DNA of 64,000 bases from Candidatus Neomarinimicrobiota bacterium (GTDB taxonomy: Bacteria; Fidelibacterota; Marinisomatia; Marinisomatales; TCS55), in assembly GCA_018651745.1 (NCBI GenBank), contig JABIDL010000011.1, positions 1-64,000 of the forward strand, given 5' to 3'. Below the pieces are notes generated by a model. It was not told where the DNA came from. It made no database searches and saw only the letters and a list, made by a program, of their open reading frames with translations. Both the position numbers and the translations under genes were made by a program. Positions 1 to 7,633 of the stretch are shown here, one piece after another (the stretch's first letter is position 1; each line of letters opens with the position of its first letter).

Positions 1-140
1 ATCATTTCATCTAAAGTGTCGAAATAGGCGGTGACTGCTTTTTCAATCAAATAGGTTCGTGTCCTTTCCAAAACACTTCCGTAGTGATCCAAATCAGCCA
101 AAATATTTTCATCCATTCTTATATTGATTAGTTTCTTCAT
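1..140 (-). CDS. Ribbon-helix-helix (CopG-type) regulator, C-terminus cut by window edge
   Basis: The minus-strand frame from ATG at 140 stays open to the window edge, giving 46 residues that begin MKKLINIRMDENILADLDHY. A short basic beta strand (KKLINIRMD) followed by two helices with a turn (LDHYGSVLERTRTYLIEKAV) is the layout of ribbon-helix-helix DNA-binding proteins, often antitoxins or autorepressors. An AAAAGG ribosome site lies 7 bases upstream. A second, broken gene start of the same family lies near 5.7 kb. The downstream partner, possibly a toxin, is outside the window, so an antitoxin role is only a guess. Confidence 0.7.
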   Translation of the reverse strand, partial: MKKLINIRMDENILADLDHYGSVLERTRTYLIEKAVTAYFDTLDEM

Positions 141-155
141 TGTTTACCTTTTGTA

Positions 156-182
156 ATTATATGAATTTACATGTACTTACAA
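156..182 (-). promoter_or_regulatory. Promoter of the ribbon-helix-helix gene with palindrome in the spacer
   Basis: On the minus strand a TTGTAA box (177-182) and a perfect TATAAT box (156-161) are separated by 15 bases. The spacer contains the palindrome TACATGTA (168-175). A dimeric repressor sitting there would block the promoter, as expected of autoregulation. The spacer is a little short, so the -35 assignment is tentative. Confidence 0.4.
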
Positions 183-256
183 CGCACTACAATCAATTAT
201 TGATTAGTCAAAAAAATAATTTCACTTAAAAAGAGACACCAACGGTAAAAAGAGTT

Positions 257-322
257 CTTTGAGTGTAACGTCCACCCCGAAGCAAAAAAGCCCTCTTTCG
301 AGGGCTTTTTAGTTTATATAGA
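257..322. repeat. Copy 1 of a ~65 bp intergenic repeat ending in a hairpin
   Basis: On the plus strand the segment starts CTTTGAGTGTAACGTCC, continues with a CCCG-AG block and ends in the GCCCTC/GAGGGC hairpin and an AT-rich tail. The same order, with an identical 17-base leader, recurs at 3501-3567. Both copies lie just beyond the 3' end of a minus-strand gene. Confidence 0.7.
285..310 (-). terminator. Bidirectional rho-independent terminator
   Basis: An 11-bp perfect stem (AAAAAGCCCTC with GAGGGCTTTTT) encloses a TTTC loop and has T tracts on both strands. It lies 17 bases after the stop of the minus-strand gene that ends at 328 and so closes the TetR/hydrolase operon. Confidence 0.85.
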
Positions 323-327
323 TAAAG

Positions 328-1797
328 CTATTTCATAAGAACCATCTTTTTAACTGAATGAAATTCTCCGGCCGAAATTCGATATAAATACATCCCTGCG
401 CTTACTGGCTGTCCTAAATTGTTGGTGGCATTCCAAACAACTGATTTATAGCCGGCACTTTGTTGATTGTTAACCAATGTTCTCACTTCACGTCCCATAA
501 TATCATATATCATAATAATTACTTGTGAGTTTTCAGGTAAGTCATATCGAAGGGTTGTGGTTGGATTAAATGGATTTGGATAATTTTGTTCTAAAGATAG
601 TTGTGTTGGCAAGATATCAGTTGGTTCATCAACATTCACTTCGGCTTCGGCAAACCAAATTACTGGCGAGGCTGCATAATATGATTCCGGATCATCTATA
701 TTAAGGGCATTTCCCACGGTATCGATACTTTCAGTAACCGTATCATATATTCTCATATGTCCTGGAATTAGTATCATTCCTCCAAAAAGCCATTCGTTAA
801 ATACAACTTTTGTTCCATCTGGTGACCATGATTGACCCATGGCAATAGACGCAAAATTATCACCGCCAAAATAACCAAGATAGGAAGATTCATTGGAAGC
901 AATATCATAAATCCAATGTTCATTACTACCTAGAGTATCACTACAGGTGGTATAAACAAATTTATCTAAATCAGTTTCTTTTGTTTTTAAAATAGATGGT
1001 ATACAATAATAGCCTATTTCACCTGTGCATGGATTATCTGTTAATTGCGTTATATAGCCATAAGTACTGTGTATTCCAAAAAGTTGAGCACAATTATTAT
1101 CATCAAGAAAAGTTAAGTAAATAAAACCATTATCACTCCAAATCGGGTTATTAACCCAAATGCCGTTTCCACTAATAACTAAATAAGGGATTGTGGCTAA
1201 TATGGTTGTTTCACCGCTTTCAATGTCAGCTACAATTACATCAACGTCCATAAAATAATCTTCCGTGTCTTCATCTTCAGTTAGTTTAAAATAGAGTACC
1301 TGTTGTCCGTTCGGTGAAAGTGCCATATTATCAAAAGCGGAACTCAATGAGTCACTTAACATTGTGATTGAACTATCAGCAAAAGAATATTTATATAATT
1401 GCCAATTTGAATATTGAGATCCTTCCATATATAGCACAATATTTTCATCATGGGTAAATCTTGGATTTGTCGGATAAATACCGGTTATTGAACTGATGGT
1501 GTCCGATGTTTCAGTATTGTAAATACTAAAACTCACTGGTCCAAGCTGATCCCAACCCATATTTCCAATTAGTTCATAATTAACGTATAATAATTTGGTA
1601 CCGTCTTCAGAAAGATCGGAATATCGAACGTCTTCTAATATTATTTCATTGACAGATCCATCGGGTGAAATTCTGTTCACGCTAAAATCCATTCCCACAC
1701 CCCATTCGTAGTTCGTCATATTGTTGAAATAAATCCATTCTTCCGATTGCGAAAGACAGAAAGATGTCAGTATTGTGATAAGTAATATATTTTTCAT
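328..1797 (-). CDS. Secreted TolB/PD40-type beta-propeller protein with C-terminal sorting domain
   Basis: A 489-residue exported protein. An N-terminal signal peptide (about 1-18, ending in SQS) is followed by a body with WD40-like/PD40 propeller motifs, for example ALSPNGQQVLYF and SWSPDGTKVVF, the repeat style of TolB-like propellers. The last ~85 residues form a type 9-like sorting domain with NYPNPFNPTTT, a YDIMGREVRTL strand and a KKMVLMK end. It is the last gene of the TetR/polyester-hydrolase operon, 18 bases after the hydrolase, so it may act on or bind the same extracellular substrate; that link is inference. No catalytic motif is visible. Confidence 0.8.
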   Translation of the reverse strand: MKNILLITILTSFCLSQSEEWIYFNNMTNYEWGVGMDFSVNRISPDGSVNEIILEDVRYSDLSEDGTKLLYVNYELIGNMGWDQLGPVSFSIYNTETSDTISSITGIYPTNPRFTHDENIVLYMEGSQYSNWQLYKYSFADSSITMLSDSLSSAFDNMALSPNGQQVLYFKLTEDEDTEDYFMDVDVIVADIESGETTILATIPYLVISGNGIWVNNPIWSDNGFIYLTFLDDNNCAQLFGIHSTYGYITQLTDNPCTGEIGYYCIPSILKTKETDLDKFVYTTCSDTLGSNEHWIYDIASNESSYLGYFGGDNFASIAMGQSWSPDGTKVVFNEWLFGGMILIPGHMRIYDTVTESIDTVGNALNIDDPESYYAASPVIWFAEAEVNVDEPTDILPTQLSLEQNYPNPFNPTTTLRYDLPENSQVIIMIYDIMGREVRTLVNNQQSAGYKSVVWNATNNLGQPVSAGMYLYRISAGEFHSVKKMVLMK

Positions 1798-1815
1798 TTT
1801 ATATCCGATTCCAGT

Positions 1816-2805
1816 TTACAACCCAGCCATAATAAAATTAACCATCGTGGAAACATCCAACATATCGATTGAATCATCACCATTAAAGTCTGCAAGGCCA
1901 TTATAACTTGAACTGTTTATAATTAAATCAACGATCAAGAGAACATCAAAGATATCAATCGATTCATCACTATTTAAATCACCCACAGTTTGGCACTCCA
2001 CATTTGTAGCAAAAATTGAAGCTGATGGCGGAACTTCTAATAACACATCGCAATTGGAGGGATCGTTGCGAACAAAATTTTCGATCCAATACAAGGCTTT
2101 TAAACCCATGTCCACATTATTGTTAGGATTTGTTACAGTCCAATGGCTCCCGCCTGCAATCTCAAATAATAATTTATTTGTTGTTTCTGGGGTGAATGCA
2201 AAAAAGACATTTGTATGCTGAACATTTGGGGCATCTTCATCATTTTCACCACTGATAAATATTACAGGGACATCTATGTTTAAAATCTCAGGTGAAGCAT
2301 ATTCACTTTCTAACCATGGTGCTAAAGCCAATACCGATTTAAGAGATGAATCCAAACTGGCTGCCAACAAAGCTCCACCTCCACCTTGAGACCAACCGCC
2401 AACTGCTATTTGTTCAAGGGCAAGATTGCCAAATAAGGGTGATTCAGTTCTGTCATTTTCTTCTTCAATTGTGACAATCCCATCCAGCAAAGCATACGCT
2501 CTTAGCATTGGGAATTCCCAAATCCAATTCACATTTACAAACATAGTCACAATACCATAAGATGCCAAAAAAGGTCCCCACGTTTCTATAGATGAAATAA
2601 GCCTCATGAAACCGGGGACCATAACAATCGTTGGAAATGGACCTACAGCATCAATTGGATAATAAACAATTCCGCTTTGATAATCAGGCCCATTTCTTAA
2701 TCCGTCCGCTTCTGTAATTATACCCACTGAATATGGCCCATCTGCAAACAAAAATGTTTGAAATAGTAAATATCCCAACATAATAAGATTTTTTTTATGT
2801 CTCAT
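1816..2805 (-). CDS. Secreted PETase/cutinase-type polyester hydrolase with C-terminal dockerin-like domain
   Basis: A 329-residue alpha/beta hydrolase with a signal peptide (1-21). It matches what I know of the bacterial cutinase/IsPETase family in order: YYP near 48-50, VPGF (oxyanion residue F66 where PETase has Tyr), SSIETWGPFLASYG at 71-84, nucleophile S139 in GWSQGGGG, W164 in APW at the PETase W185 position, D189 in GENDEDAP and H221 in GGSH. Cys252 and Cys271 fit the family's conserved C-terminal disulfide; the extra PETase-specific disulfide is absent (Gly186). Residues 274-328 form two dockerin-like calcium repeats (DLNSDESID and DFNGDDSID). It sits 8 bases after a TetR gene. Family is confident; activity on synthetic polyester is unproven and natural polyesters such as cutin-like or storage polyesters are equally possible. 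Confidence 0.85.
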   Translation of the reverse strand: MRHKKNLIMLGYLLFQTFLFADGPYSVGIITEADGLRNGPDYQSGIVYYPIDAVGPFPTIVMVPGFMRLISSIETWGPFLASYGIVTMFVNVNWIWEFPMLRAYALLDGIVTIEEENDRTESPLFGNLALEQIAVGGWSQGGGGALLAASLDSSLKSVLALAPWLESEYASPEILNIDVPVIFISGENDEDAPNVQHTNVFFAFTPETTNKLLFEIAGGSHWTVTNPNNNVDMGLKALYWIENFVRNDPSNCDVLLEVPPSASIFATNVECQTVGDLNSDESIDIFDVLLIVDLIINSSSYNGLADFNGDDSIDMLDVSTMVNFIMAGL

Positions 2806-2813
2806 GAATTAGA

Positions 2814-3404
2814 TTAAATCTGAGCATCCTTTATTAGTCGCTCAAACATAATCCATGCTCTGTTTTCAGCTTGTGGATCATTTAACAAATGGGATGAATA
2901 GTGGTAAGATGGGAAAATAGCCAGAAATTCAAATGCAAATAGATTGATATCCAGATTCTTTCGAAATTGCCTTTCTTCAACTGCTATACCAGCAGCTTTT
3001 TCTATAAAGTTAATCCAATATTTTTGATGGGAGACTAAAAAATTCCTAACGGGACCCGGCCTACCCTCAAATTCAATAGTTGCAGTATGTATCATACAAC
3101 CCCCTGGCATAAATCCTGAATTATCCCAGGTCAGTATATTTTTTGCAAGCGCTCGGATTCTTGGCTCCCCTCTTCGCACCTTTAATGATGGCTCTATAAC
3201 AATTTTCGAAAATTTCTCTACGACAGCTTTTAATAAATCTAATTGCAACTGTTCCTTAGAATTAAAATGTGCAAAAAGTCCACTTTTAGACATACCCACA
3301 GCTTTTGATAATTTTCCAATAGTTAATGCTTCAAACCCTGTTGTACTAGCCATGAAAATGGCTTCATCCAAAATGGTCTCTCGTGTATAATGTCCTTTAT
3401 TCAT
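2814..3404 (-). CDS. TetR/AcrR-family transcriptional regulator
   Basis: A 196-residue protein with the N-terminal TetR helix-turn-helix (about 24-50: LTIGKLSKAVGMSKSGLFAHF) and a ligand-binding helical C-terminal half of a common TetR subgroup with a GGCMIHTA motif near 100. It is the first gene of a three-gene operon with the polyester hydrolase and propeller protein, and a perfect palindrome lies 15 bases before its start. The simplest model is an autorepressor that releases the operon when it binds a substrate-derived ligand; the ligand is unknown. Confidence 0.88.
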   Translation of the reverse strand: MNKGHYTRETILDEAIFMASTTGFEALTIGKLSKAVGMSKSGLFAHFNSKEQLQLDLLKAVVEKFSKIVIEPSLKVRRGEPRIRALAKNILTWDNSGFMPGGCMIHTATIEFEGRPGPVRNFLVSHQKYWINFIEKAAGIAVEERQFRKNLDINLFAFEFLAIFPSYHYSSHLLNDPQAENRAWIMFERLIKDAQI

Positions 3405-3418
3405 GGCGCCATTTTAGT

Positions 3419-3430
3419 ACGAACGTTCGT
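3419..3430. promoter_or_regulatory. Probable TetR operator
   Basis: ACGAACGTTCGT is a perfect 12-bp palindrome between the TetR start codon (3404) and a TATAAA box on the minus strand (3431-3436). TetR-family operators of the form AACG-CGTT are common. Its position directly after the -10 box fits repression of the TetR/hydrolase operon. Confidence 0.7.
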
Positions 3431-3500
3431 TTTATACAATAGTTTTTAAATCATTGGACGAAGAAATATGGATAAATAAATCATTACACCAAAATGGGGG

Positions 3501-3567
3501 CTTTGAGTGTAACGTCCCTCCCGCAGACTAAAAAGCCCTCAATATGAGGGCTTTTTTATTTATAGAA
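3501..3567. repeat. Copy 2 of the ~65 bp intergenic repeat
   Basis: Shares the identical leader CTTTGAGTGTAACGTCC, the CCCG-AG block, the GCCCTC hairpin and the following ATTTATAGA-like tail with the copy at 257-322. It lies between greA and the TetR operon in the same orientation as copy 1. Confidence 0.7.
3530..3557 (-). terminator. Bidirectional terminator downstream of greA
   Basis: AAAAAGCCCTC pairs with GAGGGCTTTTT around a five-base loop; T-rich tracts lie on both sides. It sits 75 bases after the greA stop codon on the minus strand. Confidence 0.8.
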
Positions 3568-3631
3568 TGATAGAGACTTGATAAGTCTTCTCAATACTCT
3601 ACCTATTGTTGTAGCTGTTTAGTTTTGATCA

Positions 3632-4111
3632 TTATCCTGCAGAAATCTTTTCGATTGCAGTAATTGTGAAAATCGTCTCTTTACCCTCGATTTCAAGCGT
3701 AAATTCTTCATCAATCTTTTTCCCAATTATGGCTTGGCCAAAAGGTGAATGGTAGGTTACAACCAATGGATAAAGATCCAATTCGAATTCGATGGGACCT
3801 AATAGGTAATAGTCTTCGGCATCATCCTTGCCCTCTTCACGGATTGTAACCTTATTTCCAAATCTTACCTTGTCGGTTTCAATTTCGCTATACTCGATGA
3901 TCTGGAATGGCGAATGGGTCTGTAGCACTTGTGTCTTACGTACTATCAAACTCTGCTCTTCCCTTGCAGCGTGGTATTCCGCATTTTCCTTAAGATCTCC
4001 ATGACTAGCTGCATCTCTAATCTTTAATGAAGTCTCTTTCTTTAATTTATCAAGATATTCCATTTTCTCTTCCAATGCGCGGTGTGTATCCCGCAAAATC
4101 AAAGTCGCCAT
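3632..4111 (-). CDS. greA: Transcription elongation factor GreA/GreB family
   Basis: A 159-residue protein of normal GreA length. The N-terminal coiled coil carries the family signature SHGDLKENAEYHAAREEQ (about 36-53) with the acidic tip that reaches the RNA polymerase active site and promotes cleavage of backtracked RNA. The C-terminal FKBP-like domain ends with SPFGQAIIGKK, also characteristic. It is a single-gene unit with its own terminator. GreA versus GreB cannot be separated with certainty here. Confidence 0.93.
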   Translation of the reverse strand: MATLILRDTHRALEEKMEYLDKLKKETSLKIRDAASHGDLKENAEYHAAREEQSLIVRKTQVLQTHSPFQIIEYSEIETDKVRFGNKVTIREEGKDDAEDYYLLGPIEFELDLYPLVVTYHSPFGQAIIGKKIDEEFTLEIEGKETIFTITAIEKISAG

Positions 4112-4204
4112 ATTTATATTCCTATTTATTGATTGGATTAATTAAAATGTTTGTGGGTGTAATCCCATTATTTGAAGTAGAAATTTAACCCTCATCACAT
4201 AAAC

Positions 4205-4229
4205 AAAAAAACCCACGAATGTGGAGGTT
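4205..4229 (-). terminator. Weak rho-independent terminator
   Basis: Reading the minus strand, AACCTCCAC, an ATTC loop and GTGGGTT form an imperfect hairpin followed by seven T. It lies about 20 bases after the stop codon of the sorting-domain gene that ends at 4251. Confidence 0.55.
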
Positions 4230-4250
4230 GATGCTTTGAAAGGATAAAAT

Positions 4251-5591
4251 TTATTTCAACAACACCATCTTCCTTATCTGAACAAACTCCCCAACCTGTA
4301 CTTTGTAAAGATACATTCCAGCACTTACGGGTTGACCTAATTCATTCGTAGCATCCCAAATGACAGATTTAAATCCTGCACTTTGTCGATTATTAACCAA
4401 TGTTCTTACCACTCGCCCCATAATATCATAAATCATAATATTTACGTGTGAGTTTTCCGGCAAGTCATATCGAATAGTGGTTGTGGGATTAAATGGATTT
4501 GGATATGCAAATCCTAATACATAATCCTGTGAGCGAAAAAACTCATCCAGACCGAGATATTCACAACTCCCGTCATCCCCTGTAGCGTATGGATTATAGT
4601 TTAACGCATCGGAAGTCGTACACCCAAGTGTATCTGGATAAAAATATAAATGTGCGGAAATATTATTTTTTTCTTCACTCGTCGTAAAATAACCAAATCC
4701 TTGGGGATGCCAAGCAATCGCTTCACCCTGTACTTCCGGAGTATATGGTACAGTTGCTAAATCATGATTAAAAACATCCCATAAGTCCTCATTCGGGTTC
4801 CGTGAAAAATAGAAAACATCCTGATAAGATTTAACAAGTATCTCTAAACCGTCTGCAGAAATGTCGCCCGCGACAATACGATGAATTGACTCATTATTTA
4901 TCCCAGGAAAAAAATCGATATCAATCATCATTTGAGGAGTAACCGTTCCTGTTGTTGCCTGTGGGTAGGCAAGTTGATAAACATTTACGGGCTCTTCTCT
5001 TTTTGAAATGATATAAATATCCTTTGTTAATGGATCAACCATAAGTGTTTCAGCATCGCGGTTTCCATCAGGATATTGAAAAGTAATGATATCCGCACCA
5101 TAAATTGTTTCTGTTACAGGTGATTGACTCGAGCCCACCGTGGGTTCTATCACCCGATAAATATATTTTAGATTATACTCTGCATCATTATCGCCAATAT
5201 TGCCAATATATAAATAAGTTTCACCATCAACGGGCCCCGGCCCTGTGGCCATATCTTCCCAATCCCTTGCGGAACATCCATCCAAATAATAAACGCCAAG
5301 ATGTTTTCCCTCATTATCGAATGCATAAATTCTATTTTCGTCTCCAGAATCGTTGTGCACCCAAAATACATTCTCATTTTTCCGGCTTGCCACAATCCCA
5401 GAAGCTTCATCAATGGGATTATATTCCAACTCTCCCCAATTTTGGCGGTCACCATAATTCTCGGTTTGAGTTTGTCTATTTTCAGACTTATTAGAAGAGA
5501 CTTCCGACACACCAATCTTCTCTTGGGAAAACACTGATGATATTATCAAAAACGACAATAGGGGCAGGCATTTTATTTTGTTTTTCATCAT
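4251..5591 (-). CDS. Secreted propeller-like protein with C-terminal sorting domain
   Basis: The start is placed at the tandem ATG at 5591/5588, because a signal peptide (KCLPLLSFLIISSVFS) and a GAGAGAG ribosome site follow from it; the frame is open 17 codons further upstream without such support. The body (HNDSGDENRIYAFD, WEDMATGPG, YIGNIGDND) looks like a beta-propeller of a family common in Bacteroidota-like genomes for which I know no function. A DALNYNPYATGDDGSCEY motif precedes the C-terminal sorting domain (YPNPFNPTTT), which closely resembles that of the protein at 328-1797. Likely exported and anchored or released by a type 9-like system. Confidence 0.78.
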   Translation of the reverse strand: MMKNKIKCLPLLSFLIISSVFSQEKIGVSEVSSNKSENRQTQTENYGDRQNWGELEYNPIDEASGIVASRKNENVFWVHNDSGDENRIYAFDNEGKHLGVYYLDGCSARDWEDMATGPGPVDGETYLYIGNIGDNDAEYNLKYIYRVIEPTVGSSQSPVTETIYGADIITFQYPDGNRDAETLMVDPLTKDIYIISKREEPVNVYQLAYPQATTGTVTPQMMIDIDFFPGINNESIHRIVAGDISADGLEILVKSYQDVFYFSRNPNEDLWDVFNHDLATVPYTPEVQGEAIAWHPQGFGYFTTSEEKNNISAHLYFYPDTLGCTTSDALNYNPYATGDDGSCEYLGLDEFFRSQDYVLGFAYPNPFNPTTTIRYDLPENSHVNIMIYDIMGRVVRTLVNNRQSAGFKSVIWDATNELGQPVSAGMYLYKVQVGEFVQIRKMVLLK

Positions 5592-5647
5592 GATGCTATT
5601 TCTCTCTCGATGCGATATTACTTCGGCGGATTTTGGTCGCAAGTAAT

Positions 5648-5708
5648 TTTAATGTTCTTGATCAACCAATACAATCTTATCCAATCTTATATTAATAATT
5701 TTTTTCAT
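5648..5708 (-). pseudogene. Truncated ribbon-helix-helix gene start (remnant)
   Basis: An ATG at 5708 with a good AAGGA ribosome site opens a frame reading MKKIINIRLDKIVLVDQEH and then a stop. Eleven of these residues match the start of the ribbon-helix-helix protein at 1-140, and both share TTTACATG upstream. The helix-turn-helix part is missing, so this looks like a decayed copy. An alternative is a short leader peptide for the downstream exported protein, which starts 57 bases later. Confidence 0.5.
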
Positions 5709-5893
5709 AATTATCCTTACCATTTTACATGCATATATTGTGTATCGCCTTTATAATATTTTTTCAGTTTGGATGCTGAAAACCAATTAACGTTTTTTAA
5801 GAAAAACGATCAATTCACAACAATTATAATTGGAAAAATTCACAAACAATCTACGGATTCTATTTTACAAATAATTACCGTAGATTTAATTCT

Positions 5894-7348
5894 ATGCGTC
5901 ACATAATCCTCACCATCCTGTTCTCCTTTAGTTTATCCCATGCTCAAGCAGAGGAATTTACCCCTGATATCCGTCAATTAACCGTATTCAAAACCGTTCT
6001 AAATGACATGTTCCGGGAAATGTTCGAACAAAAAAATGCATCATCCCGTCAAGAAAAAGGTTATATATCAAATATTGAACACGATCAAATCGAAAATCTT
6101 CTTTTTCGATTTCTAATTTGCAGAAGATCTTTATGGGAAATCATCAATAAATACCGCGCATATAACACGTTCACGGATGACCCGGAAGCCAATATGAAAG
6201 CATTTGTAATTGGATATTCAGCGGCACTCACTTTATATCGGTATAGCGGTATTTTGGTTACAACCTACATGGATGATGATCAGATCGTCAATAAATTGAA
6301 TGAATCCTACTATCGGGTCAAAATCCCGGAAGGTACATTCTCTAAAATATTCGACAGTCTCACAAATCCGAAAAATCTTGAAGACCTAGATGTTGCCAGA
6401 GAACTTTTTATACAGGAATTACATACATCGGAAACACCTTTAAATGCGCTTTTGTCAAATCCCGAATTTTCTCCGATGCTTGACGAATTAGAAAACCTGC
6501 ATGAAACCCACATAAAGCTGCGGGATAAGATCCTGAATCATTATGTGTTACTTACACCTGAGCTTACAAATCAACTTCGCCATAGTGAAATTCAGAAAAA
6601 TGTTGAAACCCTAATTGACGATCTTGGAAGCCGATTTCAGGCTATAAAAGCTACGGTATTCACGGGTGTGGGTGATTTGAAATCCCCAACCAGTCAGTCC
6701 ATTCAATTTAGTGAAGGTCAAAAGCTGGAATTGCATTCCCTTCTTAAACCCGGAGATATTATTCTAACCTATTCCGAAGGATACATGAGCAATATCTTTT
6801 TACCGGGTACTTTTAAACACGGAATCATATATACAGGAAAACGGAACGAGTGGAAAACAATTCAACTTGATGAAATGAACCTCCCGGCTCACCAATCAAC
6901 CATGATAAATGAAAACGATGATATGATTGAAGCGGTGTCCGAAGGCGTGGTGTCCAGTTCTATGTATAATATTCTTGACAGACATATCAACCGAATGGTT
7001 GTTTTTCGACCATTGGAAGATCTGAATCAAATCCGAATGGCACTTCAATCCACCCATTCTTTTCTGGGGAATAGTTATGATTTCGAATTTGATTTCAACG
7101 ATGCATCATTTCAAGTCTGCACCGAACTCATTTACCGAGCTTACAATGGAAAAGGAAACATTCAATTCAATTTAACCAAGCGAGCCGGCGTAATGACACT
7201 CAGCGCAGATGATGTTTGCCGTTATGCGTTGGAATCTGACGAAATGGTATTTATAGTTCTCGCTGTGGAAGACAGCAGAAAACCCGGGAAAGCGGATTTA
7301 CTAACCGGCAAGAACGGTTTTTCTGTACTTCGGAGTATGATTGATTAA
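5894..7348 (+). CDS. Exported permuted papain-like (YiiX/C92 type) cysteine hydrolase
   Basis: A 484-residue protein with a signal peptide (about 1-18). The N-terminal 270 residues are helical and unrecognised. From about 290 it follows the YiiX-like permuted NlpC/P60 fold: LKPGDIILTY, then H308 in FKHGIIYTG, an IEAV strand, and Cys about 409 in QVCTELIYRAY. In this circularly permuted group the histidine precedes the cysteine, as here. Such enzymes act on amide or ester bonds in lipids or cell-wall peptides; the substrate is not evident. It is convergent with the FmdB gene. Confidence 0.8.
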   Translation: MRHIILTILFSFSLSHAQAEEFTPDIRQLTVFKTVLNDMFREMFEQKNASSRQEKGYISNIEHDQIENLLFRFLICRRSLWEIINKYRAYNTFTDDPEANMKAFVIGYSAALTLYRYSGILVTTYMDDDQIVNKLNESYYRVKIPEGTFSKIFDSLTNPKNLEDLDVARELFIQELHTSETPLNALLSNPEFSPMLDELENLHETHIKLRDKILNHYVLLTPELTNQLRHSEIQKNVETLIDDLGSRFQAIKATVFTGVGDLKSPTSQSIQFSEGQKLELHSLLKPGDIILTYSEGYMSNIFLPGTFKHGIIYTGKRNEWKTIQLDEMNLPAHQSTMINENDDMIEAVSEGVVSSSMYNILDRHINRMVVFRPLEDLNQIRMALQSTHSFLGNSYDFEFDFNDASFQVCTELIYRAYNGKGNIQFNLTKRAGVMTLSADDVCRYALESDEMVFIVLAVEDSRKPGKADLLTGKNGFSVLRSMID

Positions 7349-7397
7349 TAATCCAGTGAACTTCATTAAAATTCAGATTTCAAAACCAACCCAGATA

Positions 7398-7423
7398 TTT
7401 AATCCCATGACCATGGGATTAAA
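7398..7423. repeat. Perfect 12-bp inverted repeat at a convergent junction
   Basis: TTTAATCCCATG and CATGGGATTAAA are separated by only two bases. It lies between two convergent genes (stops at 7348 and 7428). It could act as a bidirectional terminator, but lacks a proper T run after the stem, so a protein-binding palindrome is also possible. Confidence 0.6.
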
Positions 7424-7427
7424 TTGC

Positions 7428-7631
7428 TCATGAAAACCCGGTTGGGGCTGAGCAACCATTATTTGACGAAACTGAATTACTGTTCGTGGATATGTGCGGC
7501 GCGGAAAGCAATCGCTCAGCGTTTTTTACCTTGCACTTTGGACATTCAATATCCGAATCTAAAGTAGAAAAAGAAACCAATTCATCAAACACATGATTAC
7601 ACAACTTGCACTTGTAATCATACATAGGCAT
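7428..7631 (-). CDS. FmdB-family zinc-ribbon protein
   Basis: A 67-residue protein starting MPMYDYKCKLCNHVFDELV, with a second pair CPKC at about 35-38: the four-cysteine zinc ribbon of the FmdB regulatory-protein family. The tail is Ser/Asn-rich. It is the last gene of the rhodanese operon and starts two bases after the stop of the small membrane gene. Function in this family is mostly unproven. Confidence 0.88.
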   Translation of the reverse strand: MPMYDYKCKLCNHVFDELVSFSTLDSDIECPKCKVKNAERLLSAPHISTNSNSVSSNNGCSAPTGFS

Positions 7632-7633
7632 AG

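Noticed and set aside
257-310. CRISPR or tandem repeat array
   Set aside because: Only two copies 3.2 kb apart, each ending in a terminator hairpin; no spacers or cas genes.
5105-5515. Open frames on both strands (129, 115 and 78 codons) inside the sorting-domain gene
   Set aside because: They lie opposite or out of frame within a gene with signal peptide and sorting domain and have no domain or ribosome site of their own.
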